NCBI GenBank assembly: GCA_020628475.1
Contig: JAHDFB010000027.1
Location: 870 to 40,714, forward strand
DNA: 39,845 nucleotides
Direction: 5' to 3'
DNA from: Saprospiraceae bacterium
GTDB taxonomy: Bacteria; Bacteroidota; Bacteroidia; Chitinophagales; Saprospiraceae
The number at the start of each line of letters is the position of its first letter. The first letter of the stretch is position 1. The notes beneath the pieces are model-generated. The model was given only the letters and a program-made list of their open reading frames with translations, did not search any database and was not told the DNA's origin. Of this stretch, positions 1 through 8,727 are shown in pieces. The position numbers were made by a program, and so were the translations under genes.

Positions 1-465
1 ATAACCCCGGATGCTATTTCGATAAAATATATCTGCATAACCACCTAATGATTTGACGCCTTCTTGAATTCTTGCTCCACCCGAATCATTTAATCCAATA
101 AACGGTGCTTTGTTCGCCATCGCCAAATCCATTAGCTTACATATCTTCTCCGCATGTGTTTCACTCAAAGACCCACCAAAGACGGTAAAATCTTGTGCAA
201 ATACGTATACCAAGCGTCCGTTTACAGTACCGTAACCGGTAATTACTCCATCTCCTAAGTAATTTTCCTTTTCCATACCAAAATCGGTACTCCGGTGCTT
301 GACAAACATGCCTATTTCCTCCCATGAGCCCTCATCGATTAGTAGGCTCACGCGTTCTCTAGCGGTCAACTTTGACTTCGCATGTTGCTTTTCTATACGC
401 TGCTCTCCCCCGCCCTTCAAAGCTTCTTGTTGAAGGGTTTTCAGTAGGTCTAATTTTTTATCCAT
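1..465 (-). CDS. Acyl-CoA (propionyl/methylmalonyl-type) carboxylase beta subunit, C-terminus cut off
   Basis: Biotin-dependent carboxyltransferase subunit that moves CO2 from carboxybiotin to a short acyl-CoA, usually propionyl-CoA. I translated about 155 residues from the ATG at 463-465. The start reads [11 protein letters not shown] and is followed by the family segments [69 protein letters not shown] and LGGYADIF. The SGGARIQEG stretch belongs to the acyl-CoA binding part of the N-terminal crotonase-like domain. The remaining two thirds lie outside the window. It sits 8 bases behind the aminotransferase stop, so the two are probably cotranscribed. The exact acyl substrate cannot be decided from this fragment. 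Confidence 0.93.
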   Translation of the reverse strand, partial: MDKKLDLLKTLQQEALKGGGEQRIEKQHAKSKLTARERVSLLIDEGSWEEIGMFVKHRSTDFGMEKENYLGDGVITGYGTVNGRLVYVFAQDFTVFGGSLSETHAEKICKLMDLAMANKAPFIGLNDSGGARIQEGVKSLGGYADIFYRNSIRGY

Positions 466-473
466 GTATTGAA

Positions 474-1673
474 TTAACTAAAATCTTTCAAAAATTCCTT
501 CATCCTTCGCAAGGCTTCTTTCAATTGTTCGTCAGAAGCGGCATAAGAAAGACGGATGCAGTCATCATCACCGAAAGCGGATCCAGCCACAGTTGCAACA
601 TGTGCTCCTTTCAACAATTCCGTCGCAAATGAGCTCGAATCTGTAATCGTTACTGTCCCATTCGATTTGCCGAAAAATGAACTCACATCCGGGAATATAT
701 AGAATGCTCCTTGTGGTTGATTGGTTTTGATACCAGGAATTTCCATCAAACCGTTTCGCATCAATTCTCTTCTTCTCAAAAAGGCCGCTTTCATTTCCTC
801 AGTTGGTTTCATGTCGCTCAGAAGCGCTTTTGCCGATGCAATTTGTGAAAAGGCTGCAGCTCCAGAAGTGACTTGACTTTGGATTTTCGAACATGCCTTT
901 GCCAACCATTCTGGTGCACCAATATATCCTATTCTCCAACCAGTCATAGCAAATCCTTTGGCCATACCGTTTACGGTCGCTACTTGATCCTTCATGAAAT
1001 CGAAGGATCCAATACTAGTATGTTGTTCTGTAAAATTGATGTATTCATAAATTTCATCTGAAATCACGAATAAATCTGGCTTCGCATCAATGACCTTCGC
1101 GAGCGCATGTAATTCATCTTTGGTATACACCGACCCGGTTGGATTACAAGGTGATGAAAATATGATCAACTTCGATTTATCTGTAATTGCTGCTTCCAAC
1201 TGCTCCGGCGTCACTTTAAAGTCGTTATCGATGGAAGCTTTCAAACAAACCGGTACTCCGCCGACCATGGTAACAATATCAAAGTAAGATACCCAGTACG
1301 GAGTAAATATGATCACCTCATCTCCTGGATCCACCAAAGCATTCATAAGATTATTGATGGACTGCTTGGCACCACAAGAAACAACGATGTTTTTTCTTGT
1401 AAAATCCAGATTATTGTCGCGTTTAAATTTCTCGATAATGGCATCGACGAATTCTACATGTCCTGGTACGGGAGTATACTTCGTAAATCCAGCATCCAAG
1501 GCATCTTTCGCAGCCTGTTTGACGTGTTCTGGTGTATCAAAATCAGGTTGTCCTAGACTAAGACTGATGACATCATGCCCTTGGCTAGCGATATCTCTTG
1601 CCATTTGGGCCATTTTGATAGTAGCCGATTCATTTACTCGTGCTAATCGTTTAGCCAGAAATTTGTTGCTCAT
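474..1673 (-). CDS. Aspartate aminotransferase-like class I/II PLP enzyme
   Basis: Fold-type I PLP aminotransferase of 399 residues, the size of the bacterial aspartate aminotransferase Ib/gamma group (Thermus and Bacillus AspAT). Family motifs in order are [13 protein letters not shown] (about 38-51), YTPVPG, NPTG with Asn177, SDEIYEYI with Asp206, the Schiff-base lysine Lys239 in [16 protein letters not shown], and Arg247. The C-terminal domain has [10 protein letters not shown] and RLSYAAS, with the substrate-carboxylate Arg in the latter. It should interconvert aspartate plus 2-oxoglutarate with oxaloacetate plus glutamate in the cytoplasm, though a broader substrate range is common in this group. 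It lies 42 bases behind the MBL-fold gene and just ahead of the acyl-CoA carboxylase gene on the same strand. Confidence 0.92.
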   Translation of the reverse strand: MSNKFLAKRLARVNESATIKMAQMARDIASQGHDVISLSLGQPDFDTPEHVKQAAKDALDAGFTKYTPVPGHVEFVDAIIEKFKRDNNLDFTRKNIVVSCGAKQSINNLMNALVDPGDEVIIFTPYWVSYFDIVTMVGGVPVCLKASIDNDFKVTPEQLEAAITDKSKLIIFSSPCNPTGSVYTKDELHALAKVIDAKPDLFVISDEIYEYINFTEQHTSIGSFDFMKDQVATVNGMAKGFAMTGWRIGYIGAPEWLAKACSKIQSQVTSGAAAFSQIASAKALLSDMKPTEEMKAAFLRRRELMRNGLMEIPGIKTNQPQGAFYIFPDVSSFFGKSNGTVTITDSSSFATELLKGAHVATVAGSAFGDDDCIRLSYAASDEQLKEALRRMKEFLKDFS

Positions 1674-1715
1674 ATTTCGTTTTATTTGTGCTTTTTACTA
1701 AAGCAATATTACATA

Positions 1716-2687
1716 TTATAAGTCAAAAACATCTAGGAAATGGGCGATATTAAATCCCTTTTCGATGACTTCTTTATACTGTTCTGAATTTTCGTCTAAA
1801 ACGGGGTTGGTGTGATTAAAATGTATAAAGTGAATCTTAGCTTTTTCACGATCTTCCAGCTGTTCAAATCGCTGCATACTTTCCTGAATAAAAGGATGTG
1901 GAATCTGACTTATATCTCGAAGATTAATTTCTTGTCCCCAATAAAAAGTGGCATCAAGAAAAGCATAATCTACACCAGCAATTTCTTGTTCAATATCTTT
2001 ATCCCATCGCTCCCATTTATCAATATCTGGTATAAACAAAGCTGATTTTTGGGGCCCCATAATTTTGAAGCCTACTGTTTCGGAATATTCGTCACGATGT
2101 GGTACCTTAAAAGGGATCACTTCTAGACTATCTGATAATTTAGTGGAGCTATTTTCTTGCATGGACTGTAAGCTGATATTATTGGTTGAAACCAATTGAC
2201 TCCAAGGACCATTATTGGTCAAAAAAGCCTTCATAAGTGGCATCGCATAAACGGGAACTTGCTTGGCATTGGTCGCTTCTTTACCCAGATACATCAATCC
2301 AGTATAATGACCAATATGTGCATGCGTAAGGAATATTCCGTGCGGTAAATCCTGCTTTAGACCTGTCGCTTTTTTTAGAATTTTTAATTGTTCGCTGATA
2401 TCTGGACTGGCCTCTAACAAATACTGACGATCCGTTGTTTTATCATATAATCCTAGACTCACTACTTTGCGTGTAGGGTCTGGATGCTCGAAAAGATCGG
2501 CACAACATGCCTTCTTACAGGCGATATGTGGCGAACCAGCATCCTGAACATTACCTAATACGACCAATGCCGTCTTGGTTAGTTTGGGAATTTCGAAAGT
2601 AGGGACTTCAGTTTGAATCTTTTGGACATCGGATGGATGGCAGGATACCATCAGGCATAGGAGCAGTACATATCCAATTAATTTCAT
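1716..2687 (-). CDS. PqqB-like metallo-beta-lactamase-fold lipoprotein
   Basis: 323 residues with a lipoprotein signal (MKLIGYVLLLCLMVSCHP, lipobox Cys16), so probably an envelope-anchored hydrolase. The body resembles the PqqB branch of the MBL fold. It has an opening strand with GNVQDAGSPH and a cysteine cluster CKKACC like the PqqB zinc knuckle, then THAHIGHYTGL as the metal motif, FLDATFYW, and HFNHTNP near the C-terminus. The usual HxHxDH is HAHIGH here, so the acidic position is Gly. No other PQQ biosynthesis gene is nearby and the protein looks exported, so a role in PQQ synthesis is unlikely; the reaction is unknown. Its ATG overlaps the TrmH stop by 4 bases, which indicates translational coupling. 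Confidence 0.85.
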   Translation of the reverse strand: MKLIGYVLLLCLMVSCHPSDVQKIQTEVPTFEIPKLTKTALVVLGNVQDAGSPHIACKKACCADLFEHPDPTRKVVSLGLYDKTTDRQYLLEASPDISEQLKILKKATGLKQDLPHGIFLTHAHIGHYTGLMYLGKEATNAKQVPVYAMPLMKAFLTNNGPWSQLVSTNNISLQSMQENSSTKLSDSLEVIPFKVPHRDEYSETVGFKIMGPQKSALFIPDIDKWERWDKDIEQEIAGVDYAFLDATFYWGQEINLRDISQIPHPFIQESMQRFEQLEDREKAKIHFIHFNHTNPVLDENSEQYKEVIEKGFNIAHFLDVFDL

Positions 2688-3340
2688 GCTTCTTCTTTAT
2701 CTAGTGGTTCTTCCGTAAGTCTGGGCTTACTCTTTAAGACATACTGTTCATATAATGCTTCATGATGTTGTTCCCATTCCTGTTGATCATAGGCCTGTAT
2801 TTTCTCCTTTTGCCGCAAGGCCTCAAATACACTAATCGCGCAGGCTACGGATATATTTAAGCTTTGTACCATGCCGTATTGTGGGATAATAAAATTACCA
2901 TCCAGTTCAGCCAATAATTCATCGGATAATCCGGCATGTTCATTTCCAAAAACCAAGGCTGTCGGTTCTGCATTGAAGTTGATATCGTACAGGGATACGG
3001 CATCTGCAGAAAGATGGGTTCCCAAGACTTTTGTATACTGTTGACGGACATGTTGCATCAAATCTTTGACGGACTGATAGATATGAATTTGAACCCATTT
3101 TCGACTTCCCGATGAAACGTAATTATTATCTAGTTCGTACTTTTCCAAATCAATTCGTTCATCGGTCACCAAAGCGAATATTTCTCGGATTCCGACGGCA
3201 TCGCAACTCCGTATAACAGCAGCTATATTATGTGGATCATGAATATTCTCCAGGATCACGCAAAGATCAAATTGACGTTTCAAAACTACGGAACGTATAC
3301 GCTCTTTACGTCGGTCGGTGAGAAAGGGCTTGACATCCAT
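2684..3340 (-). CDS. trmH: SpoU/TrmH-family RNA 2'-O-methyltransferase
   Basis: 218-residue SPOUT methyltransferase with all three family motifs: motif 1 NIHDPHNIAAVIRSCDAVGI (about residues 33-52), motif 2 ALVFGNEHAGLSDELL, and motif 3 IPQYGMVQSLNISVACAISVFEALRQ, which form the knotted SAM-binding site. Together with the short N-terminus and length this points to TrmH, tRNA (Gm18) 2'-O-methyltransferase, rather than RlmB, which has an extra N-terminal L30e-like domain absent here. The Arg in motif 1 (VIRSCDA) matches the catalytic Arg of the family. It starts 5 bases after the upstream lipoprotein stop and overlaps the MBL gene by 4 bases, inside the guaA operon. The exact RNA target is inferred from family. 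Confidence 0.88.
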   Translation of the reverse strand: MDVKPFLTDRRKERIRSVVLKRQFDLCVILENIHDPHNIAAVIRSCDAVGIREIFALVTDERIDLEKYELDNNYVSSGSRKWVQIHIYQSVKDLMQHVRQQYTKVLGTHLSADAVSLYDINFNAEPTALVFGNEHAGLSDELLAELDGNFIIPQYGMVQSLNISVACAISVFEALRQKEKIQAYDQQEWEQHHEALYEQYVLKSKPRLTEEPLDKEEA

Positions 3341-3345
3341 GACTT

Positions 3346-4722
3346 TTATTTCAAACTCCTAAATTGATTGTCGACAAATTGAATGATGCGCAAATTTTGA
3401 TTCTCAAAATAATTCACGGTACCATCTTCTACATCTCCAGTAAATACTGGTTGAATATCGAATCGTGCAGAAAAATACTCCATCATATCATCATCTAAAT
3501 GATCTAGAAAATCCAATCCGTATTCTTGTAACATCTGACCGATGAACATCACATTATCATAGCCCTCGAATGCTTCTCCTCTAGGATAATCATTGTACCT
3601 TCTAAAATATCGAGCTTCAAATGATTTTGCTTCTTCGGTCGACGTATTGGTAAATCGAGACATGACGATTCGAATATTCATATTGGTGTAATATTCGTAG
3701 GTCATTTTATCCATCATATACATGATGGGCATACCATACACATAGACTTCGTGATCCATTTTTTCGACATTAATACGCCTCAACACATCATAAATATATT
3801 GCGCATCTCTACTCGAAAAGTTCGGAATTATAAAGACGGTCGCAGAATCTTGTAAAATGATATCCTTGAAAATTTCAAATTCCTGCGTCAATGAATCCGT
3901 ATAAAACGGAAAGGTATTCAAGGTTTCCCCATCGGTCAACTCTTGGCAAGTTTCTTGAAAATATTTGAATCTGGACAAATCCTTGGTACCTTCTCTTCCC
4001 AACAAATAGATTTGAGAAGGATCAAAATGCGCCAAGGCATGTTCCGTTATCGCTCGATAATGCTCTGTCAAGAAGGGATTTAACTGTACATAATATGGAT
4101 TGTTTCGAGTCACGCTTTTACTCGAGTACCAAGGCGAAATGACCGGTATTTCATTTTTTTTTCCAAATCGGGCCAATTCCTTTAAAGATTCTTTTTTGAT
4201 GGAGCCAAGAATGACATCGGTGTCCGTGGCTAATCGACTGCTAAGAATAGATTTCACATGATTCGGATCATCTTTAGAATCAAAAACATCCATGGTTAGT
4301 TTCATACCCGCTTCTTCCAAATCCTCCAAGGCAAACTGCATCCCGGCATAATAGTGGATATATTTTAGCGATCGCATTTCATTAGGATCTTCCACCGATA
4401 AATCAATGCGTTGACTATTCATCGGTAAGAAGCAAGCCATTCTATACGCCTCCTTCTTTCCTTTGGAGGAAGTCGTTGTTTCTTCTTCCTTTTTATCTGT
4501 TTTAATCGGTGGAAACTTATCTTCTGGAATTTTCGTCCATTGCACCGTATCCACTTCAGCTTTATCGGGATTTTGATTTTGTTCGGATGTGACATCGCCA
4601 GAACCATTACTTCTCGAAGAAGAAAAGATTCCACAACTCGATAATAGTAAGCTCCCTACAATGAAAAGAGCAGCTATTCTACTCCCATTCAATCGTAGCA
4701 GGTGGTTTTGTACTGATATCAT
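3346..4722 (-). CDS. Lipoprotein with a type I periplasmic-binding (ABC receptor-like) fold
   Basis: 458 residues. The N-terminus has a signal with lipobox LLLSSC (Cys30), followed by a Ser/Asn/Gln-rich and charged linker to about residue 90. The body looks like a type I periplasmic-binding fold: [44 protein letters not shown], a segment [44 protein letters not shown], and [21 protein letters not shown] near the end. No permease or ATPase gene is adjacent, so it may be a stand-alone envelope receptor or LpoA-like protein. The start overlaps the guaA stop by 44 bases; a later start inside the signal (TTG at [10 protein letters not shown]) is possible but non-ATG. The length of the overlap and the start are the least certain points. 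Confidence 0.75.
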   Translation of the reverse strand: MISVQNHLLRLNGSRIAALFIVGSLLLSSCGIFSSSRSNGSGDVTSEQNQNPDKAEVDTVQWTKIPEDKFPPIKTDKKEEETTTSSKGKKEAYRMACFLPMNSQRIDLSVEDPNEMRSLKYIHYYAGMQFALEDLEEAGMKLTMDVFDSKDDPNHVKSILSSRLATDTDVILGSIKKESLKELARFGKKNEIPVISPWYSSKSVTRNNPYYVQLNPFLTEHYRAITEHALAHFDPSQIYLLGREGTKDLSRFKYFQETCQELTDGETLNTFPFYTDSLTQEFEIFKDIILQDSATVFIIPNFSSRDAQYIYDVLRRINVEKMDHEVYVYGMPIMYMMDKMTYEYYTNMNIRIVMSRFTNTSTEEAKSFEARYFRRYNDYPRGEAFEGYDNVMFIGQMLQEYGLDFLDHLDDDMMEYFSARFDIQPVFTGDVEDGTVNYFENQNLRIIQFVDNQFRSLK

Positions 4723-6220
4723 AGACTACCCTATTTATTCCCTTTACTTGATTAATAATTTCACTTGAAATCTTTGCCAATAACTCGTGTGGCAATGGAC
4801 TCCATTCAGCGGTCATACCATCCACAGAATTTACTGCTCGTAATGCTATTGTAAACTCGTAGGTACGTTCATCCCCCATTACACCAACGGACTGTACAGG
4901 CAATAATATTGCACCTGCCTGCCAAACTTTATCATACCATCCTGCCTCTTTCAGGTTTTTGATGTATATGGCATCCGCTTCTTGACAAAGCCTTACTTTC
5001 TCTTTTGTAATTTCTCCCAATACTCGTATCGCCAAGCCTGGGCCAGGGAATGGATGTCTGTTCAATATTTCTGGATCCAATCCAACTTCCGCTCCAACTT
5101 TCCGAACCTCATCCTTGAACAACATGCGCAGTGGCTCAACAATCTTCAAGTTAAGTTTTTCTGGAAGCCCCCCAACATTATGGTGCGATTTGATGGTAAC
5201 CGATGGGCCATGAACACTTACAGATTCGATCACATCTGGATAAATGGTTCCTTGAGCCAACCATTTGGCACCTTCTATTTTCTTGGATTCTGCTTCAAAT
5301 ACTTCGACAAATACCCGCCCAATCGTCTTTCTTTTCTTTTCTGGATCAGAAATTCCATCCAACTCAGATAGGAAGTCTTCCGATGCATCGACGCCGATTA
5401 CATTGAGTCCTTTACCTTTGTAAGACTCCAGCACTTCTGAGAACTCATTTTTTCGAAGGAGACCATTATTTAAGAAAATGCAGTATAGATTTTCTCCAAT
5501 AGCTCGATGTAACAAAAAGGCTGCCACAGAGCTATCTACTCCTCCCGACAGGCCGAGTATCACCTTATCATCTCCCAGTTGAGTTTTCAATTGTGCAACC
5601 GTTTCATCAACAAACTTCGCCGGTGTCCATTTATGCTGAAGACCACTGATCTTCCTAATAAAATTATTCAATAAACGAGCACCCTCGACACTGTGATACA
5701 CCTCTGGATGAAATTGTATCCCGTACACCGGTTGATCATATAGACCTTCTCCTGCTTTAAAAGCGGCTACTGGAATACTATCGGTTTTTGCAATTAATTC
5801 GTATCCTTGAGGAATTTCAAGAATTGAATCCCCATGTGACATCCAAATTTGAGAAGCGGCTTGCATATCAGCGAAAAACGCTTCTTCTTGATCGATCAGC
5901 TGTAATTCAGCTTTCCCATATTCTCGTTTCGTGCTTCGTTCTACCTTACCGCCACAATAATCCGCAATATACTGTGCACCATAACAGATACCTAGTACGG
6001 GTACTTTGCCCAATAGCTGGCTCAAATCGATATGTAGTGCATCTTCTTCTTTTACGGAAAAAGGTGAACCAGACAGAATCACCGCTTTGATGTCGTCCGT
6101 TAAGTCAGGAATTTTGTTGTAAGGAAGAATCTCACAATACACTTCAATTTCACGTACGCGTCTAGCAATCAGTTGAGTGTATTGGGAACCAAAATCAAGA
6201 ATAATTATTTTTTCGTTCAT
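4679..6220 (-). CDS. guaA: GMP synthase (glutamine-hydrolysing)
   Basis: Makes GMP from XMP, ATP and glutamine in purine synthesis. The 513 residues match the normal bacterial length. The N-terminal class I amidotransferase has [19 protein letters not shown], the nucleophile Cys79 in [12 protein letters not shown], and the His-Glu pair in [11 protein letters not shown]. The ATP pyrophosphatase domain has the P-loop [16 protein letters not shown] and the substrate region [24 protein letters not shown]. The dimerisation domain ends in [11 protein letters not shown], the expected C-terminus. It is the first gene of the 1-6220 operon and has its own promoter at 6238-6266. Confidence 0.98.
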   Translation of the reverse strand: MNEKIIILDFGSQYTQLIARRVREIEVYCEILPYNKIPDLTDDIKAVILSGSPFSVKEEDALHIDLSQLLGKVPVLGICYGAQYIADYCGGKVERSTKREYGKAELQLIDQEEAFFADMQAASQIWMSHGDSILEIPQGYELIAKTDSIPVAAFKAGEGLYDQPVYGIQFHPEVYHSVEGARLLNNFIRKISGLQHKWTPAKFVDETVAQLKTQLGDDKVILGLSGGVDSSVAAFLLHRAIGENLYCIFLNNGLLRKNEFSEVLESYKGKGLNVIGVDASEDFLSELDGISDPEKKRKTIGRVFVEVFEAESKKIEGAKWLAQGTIYPDVIESVSVHGPSVTIKSHHNVGGLPEKLNLKIVEPLRMLFKDEVRKVGAEVGLDPEILNRHPFPGPGLAIRVLGEITKEKVRLCQEADAIYIKNLKEAGWYDKVWQAGAILLPVQSVGVMGDERTYEFTIALRAVNSVDGMTAEWSPLPHELLAKISSEIINQVKGINRVVYDISTKPPATIEWE

Positions 6221-6237
6221 CGCTATTTTCTAAGCGG

Positions 6238-6266
6238 CAAAAGTAACAATTTTATTCAACGACAAA
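6238..6266 (-). promoter_or_regulatory. Bacteroidota-type promoter of guaA
   Basis: Read on the minus strand, TTTG (6263-6266), a 17-base spacer and TACTTTTG (6238-6245) match the Bacteroidota vegetative promoter TTTG / TAnnTTTG. It lies partly inside the 3' end of the upstream response regulator gene and about 18 bases before the guaA ATG, giving a very short leader. The same 17-base spacing is seen before rocD. This is a sequence match; no transcription data are available. Confidence 0.6.
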
Positions 6267-6941
6267 GTGATATCCGACGCCTTTGAGTGTAATTATTTTC
6301 AAATTTTCATCATCCTTTAAATAGGAACGAATTTTACGGATATAGACATCCAAATTTCTGCTGTTGAAGTAGGAATCATCGTCCCATACTTTCAATAATA
6401 TTTCTTTTCGTTCTGTAGCTCCATTGATTCGCTTTGAAAGCAATTCTATAATGCTACTCTCTTTATAGGATAGCTGAATTTCTTTGCCCTTACAAAGTAA
6501 TAATTGTTTGTGTGGATAAAAGGATGAAAATTTCCCCAATTCAACCACATCTTTGGTTTGTTTTTCGGCTGGATTGGCGCGGGTAATGTGAATCAAATTA
6601 TCCATTCTAACCATCAATTCTTCCATCGAAAAAGGCTTCTTCATATAATCGTTACCACCTGATTTAAAGCCCTCTACTAAATCTTGTGTTTGGCTCTTAG
6701 CGGATAAGAAAATAATCGGAACTTGATGATTAATCATCCGAATTTCTGTGGCAATTTCATAACCGTTCTTATCAGGTAACATGATATCCAGGATACAAAT
6801 ATCTGGTTGAACATCTTGAAATATTTTGGTAATATCTCGTCCATGTAGTACATGACGCACTTGATGCCCATGTCTTTCCAAGCTCTCAGCTACTATTTTA
6901 GCCAAAAACACTTCATCTTCGACATATAATATCTTATACAT
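6252..6941 (-). CDS. OmpR-family response regulator
   Basis: About 229 residues from the start at 6939-6941 (MYKILYVEDEV). I prefer this to the ATG at 7019 because the receiver domain begins there and the start overlaps the kinase stop as ATGTATAA. The receiver domain has the acidic pair E8/D9, phosphoacceptor Asp52 in ILDIMLPDKNG, Ser80 in IIFLSAKS and Lys102 in MKKPF. The C-terminal winged-helix DNA-binding domain (about 130-229) has LSYKESSIIELLSKRING, FNSRNLDVYIRKIRSYL and ITLKGVGYHFVVE, the typical OmpR/PhoB ending. It is the partner of the histidine kinase upstream. Likely targets are the phased TTAACC repeats at 8572-8611; that link is inference. Confidence 0.93.
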   Translation of the reverse strand: MYKILYVEDEVFLAKIVAESLERHGHQVRHVLHGRDITKIFQDVQPDICILDIMLPDKNGYEIATEIRMINHQVPIIFLSAKSQTQDLVEGFKSGGNDYMKKPFSMEELMVRMDNLIHITRANPAEKQTKDVVELGKFSSFYPHKQLLLCKGKEIQLSYKESSIIELLSKRINGATERKEILLKVWDDDSYFNSRNLDVYIRKIRSYLKDDENLKIITLKGVGYHFVVE

Positions 6942-8466
6942 GCCCAGTGTATTTTGGTAATCGAATGATAAAGGTACTTCCCTCTCCCAGCACACTTTGA
7001 AGTTCAATGCGACCGTCATGCTTTACAATTACATCTCTTACATAGCTAAGTCCCAGTCCATGACCTTTAACATTATGGTGATCATTAGACGGCAATCGAA
7101 AGAATCGATCAAATACTTTATCTTGATATTCTCGCGGAATGCCTTTTCCATGATCCTTGAATTCGATCTTATAAAAGTCCTCCTCCTCGTCTATTAGAAT
7201 ATCAATTTTAGGATTCTGTTCGCTATATTTCATAGCATTATCCAAAATATTATAAATCACATTGGAAACATGCACTGGATCGCCAGAAATAATCGCCTGT
7301 GCATTTTCTTCTAAGGTCCATTTCACTTGCTTTTCTTGCAGCTGTAGTTTCATAGAATTTAATATCTGATGGACGGATTCATTAATATCGATGGTTTCTT
7401 TTTTGAGCAGTACTTCATCATTATCAAAACTGGCCATTTTAAGTACCTTATCCACCAGTAAAGAGAGTCGTTGTAGCTCATTTCGCGAGATATCAACGTA
7501 TTCCTTTCTCTTTTCTTCACTAAGGCTTACGCCCAAAGTGGATATCGCTTCGAGGGCAACACCCACCGTTGAAATCGGTGTCTTCAACTCATGAGTCATA
7601 TTTCCAATAAATTCATTTTTCATGTCGACCAAATGTTGTTGCTTTCGCTTATGCAAAAATAAGGTCCAAAAGGCCCAGGCGGTAATTCCAAAAAGCAAGA
7701 GACTAAATAAAAATGCCTTATATAATTTTTGGAAAACCAACCGATTGAAATTGATAATATCAATCATCAATATTCTATCACCTAGAATTCGAGTTTGATG
7801 TCGAATTACATGTGCATAATCGGATGTTTCCTCTTCCACGATTAGGTATTGCACATCCAAATCATTCTCACGAAGGTAGCGATCAAATTGACGAAAAATT
7901 TCATCTTCTTTTACAAACTTCGGCCGAATTAAGCTTTGAAAAAAACTGGGTTGCACGCTGTCCGAATGTATCGTATCAAAGCTATATTGCACATTGGTAT
8001 GCGCGTCGAATACCGTATCATACATCCAGCGGATTTGACTATTTTTATTTTCTTGCACATACAACCGACTGATTGACATGGCTCCCTTCGGATCACAAGT
8101 ATCTCCATGCATATCAATAAATATTTCTTGCTCCATCGAATCTTCTTGCATAGCATCCAAAAAAGCGAAAAATTGAATATCAACCGGATAATTTTGTTGC
8201 GTGCTAATGCTTAAATCTACCTGAATGGAGTCCTTTGAGGAACCATATCCCCAAGTTTTCTTCATGGAAGGAATCAAATCATCCAAAAAATAGGCATCTT
8301 TTACATCATTATATGCACGCGCTAAGATACTGGATATCTCTTTGGATAGTTGATCGGATTCTTTATGATAGTTTGCCCGATTCCATAATACCAAGAATAT
8401 GGCCAAAAGCCCTAGACTCAGGACGGTTAGAAATAAAGACATGGAATTTTTAAATAATCCTTTCAT
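6934..8466 (-). CDS. Membrane sensor histidine kinase
   Basis: About 510 residues from the preferred start MKGLFKNSMSLFLTVL; an ATG at 8496 would add 10 residues with no clear purpose. A first membrane helix near the N-terminus and a second (AFLFSLLLFGITAWAFWTLF) flank a periplasmic sensor of roughly 220 residues that I do not recognise. No HAMP domain is obvious. The catalytic part has the H-box FIGNMTHELKTPISTVG, N-box NVIYNILDNAMKYSE, G1 box FKDHGKGIP, and G2 box GHGLGLSYV. It therefore looks like a complete HisKA/HATPase kinase. It is translationally coupled to the response regulator (8-base overlap) and divergent from the GLPGLI/receptor pair. The signal it senses is unknown. Confidence 0.92.
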   Translation of the reverse strand: MKGLFKNSMSLFLTVLSLGLLAIFLVLWNRANYHKESDQLSKEISSILARAYNDVKDAYFLDDLIPSMKKTWGYGSSKDSIQVDLSISTQQNYPVDIQFFAFLDAMQEDSMEQEIFIDMHGDTCDPKGAMSISRLYVQENKNSQIRWMYDTVFDAHTNVQYSFDTIHSDSVQPSFFQSLIRPKFVKEDEIFRQFDRYLRENDLDVQYLIVEEETSDYAHVIRHQTRILGDRILMIDIINFNRLVFQKLYKAFLFSLLLFGITAWAFWTLFLHKRKQQHLVDMKNEFIGNMTHELKTPISTVGVALEAISTLGVSLSEEKRKEYVDISRNELQRLSLLVDKVLKMASFDNDEVLLKKETIDINESVHQILNSMKLQLQEKQVKWTLEENAQAIISGDPVHVSNVIYNILDNAMKYSEQNPKIDILIDEEEDFYKIEFKDHGKGIPREYQDKVFDRFFRLPSNDHHNVKGHGLGLSYVRDVIVKHDGRIELQSVLGEGSTFIIRLPKYTGHV

Positions 8467-8535
8467 ACATTTTAATATCATGCATCCCAAGATCATGAAG
8501 CAATCATTACATTACTTTATCATCAAGTGATATAA

Positions 8536-8543
8536 CAAAGGTA
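8536..8543 (-). promoter_or_regulatory. Putative -7 box of the two-component operon
   Basis: Minus-strand TACCTTTG fits the Bacteroidota -7 consensus TAnnTTTG and lies about 70 bases before the kinase start. No TTTG or TTG is present at the usual distance upstream, so the promoter would be weak or regulator-dependent. Confidence 0.4.
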
Positions 8544-8571
8544 GAATGTATCTCGCATGGATTCTGATTTC

Positions 8572-8611
8572 ATTAACCTTAATTAACCTTTCTTCTACTT
8601 TATTTAACCTA
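8572..8611. promoter_or_regulatory. Helically phased TTAACC direct repeats, putative response-regulator operator
   Basis: TTAACC occurs at 8573, 8583 and 8604, spacings of 10 and 21 bases, with a degenerate copy (TTCTACTT) filling the register at about 8593. The block is midway between the divergent kinase/regulator operon and the GLPGLI/receptor genes, and ends about 20 bases before the plus-strand -7 box at 8631. Direct repeats about one helical turn apart are the usual binding layout of OmpR-family regulators. The repeats are seen; the binding is inferred. Confidence 0.5.
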
Positions 8612-8630
8612 GTTCGACCAAGCGTCCTTC

Positions 8631-8638
8631 TACTTTTG
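8631..8638 (+). promoter_or_regulatory. Putative -7 box of the GLPGLI/receptor operon
   Basis: TACTTTTG is a full match to TAnnTTTG about 90 bases before the GLPGLI ATG. The expected TTTG is missing 17 bases upstream, where the bases are TAGT, consistent with a promoter that needs an activator bound at the adjacent repeats. Confidence 0.4.
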
Positions 8639-8727
8639 TTCCGGTAAGGTCAATGTACGAATCCATCCTATGAAGGTTTGGCATTCATTGATCACAAAAC
8701 TATTCATTCTTAAAAAAATAAGTACTA

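Noticed and set aside
6942-7019. N-terminal extension of the response regulator to 7019
   Set aside because: It would overlap the kinase by 86 bases, and the receiver domain begins exactly at the internal ATG at 6941.
8678-8692. TTGGCAT followed by TTGAT as a second sigma-54 promoter before the GLPGLI gene
   Set aside because: The distance between the GG and the TTG element is about two bases too short, and sigma-54 spacing is strict.
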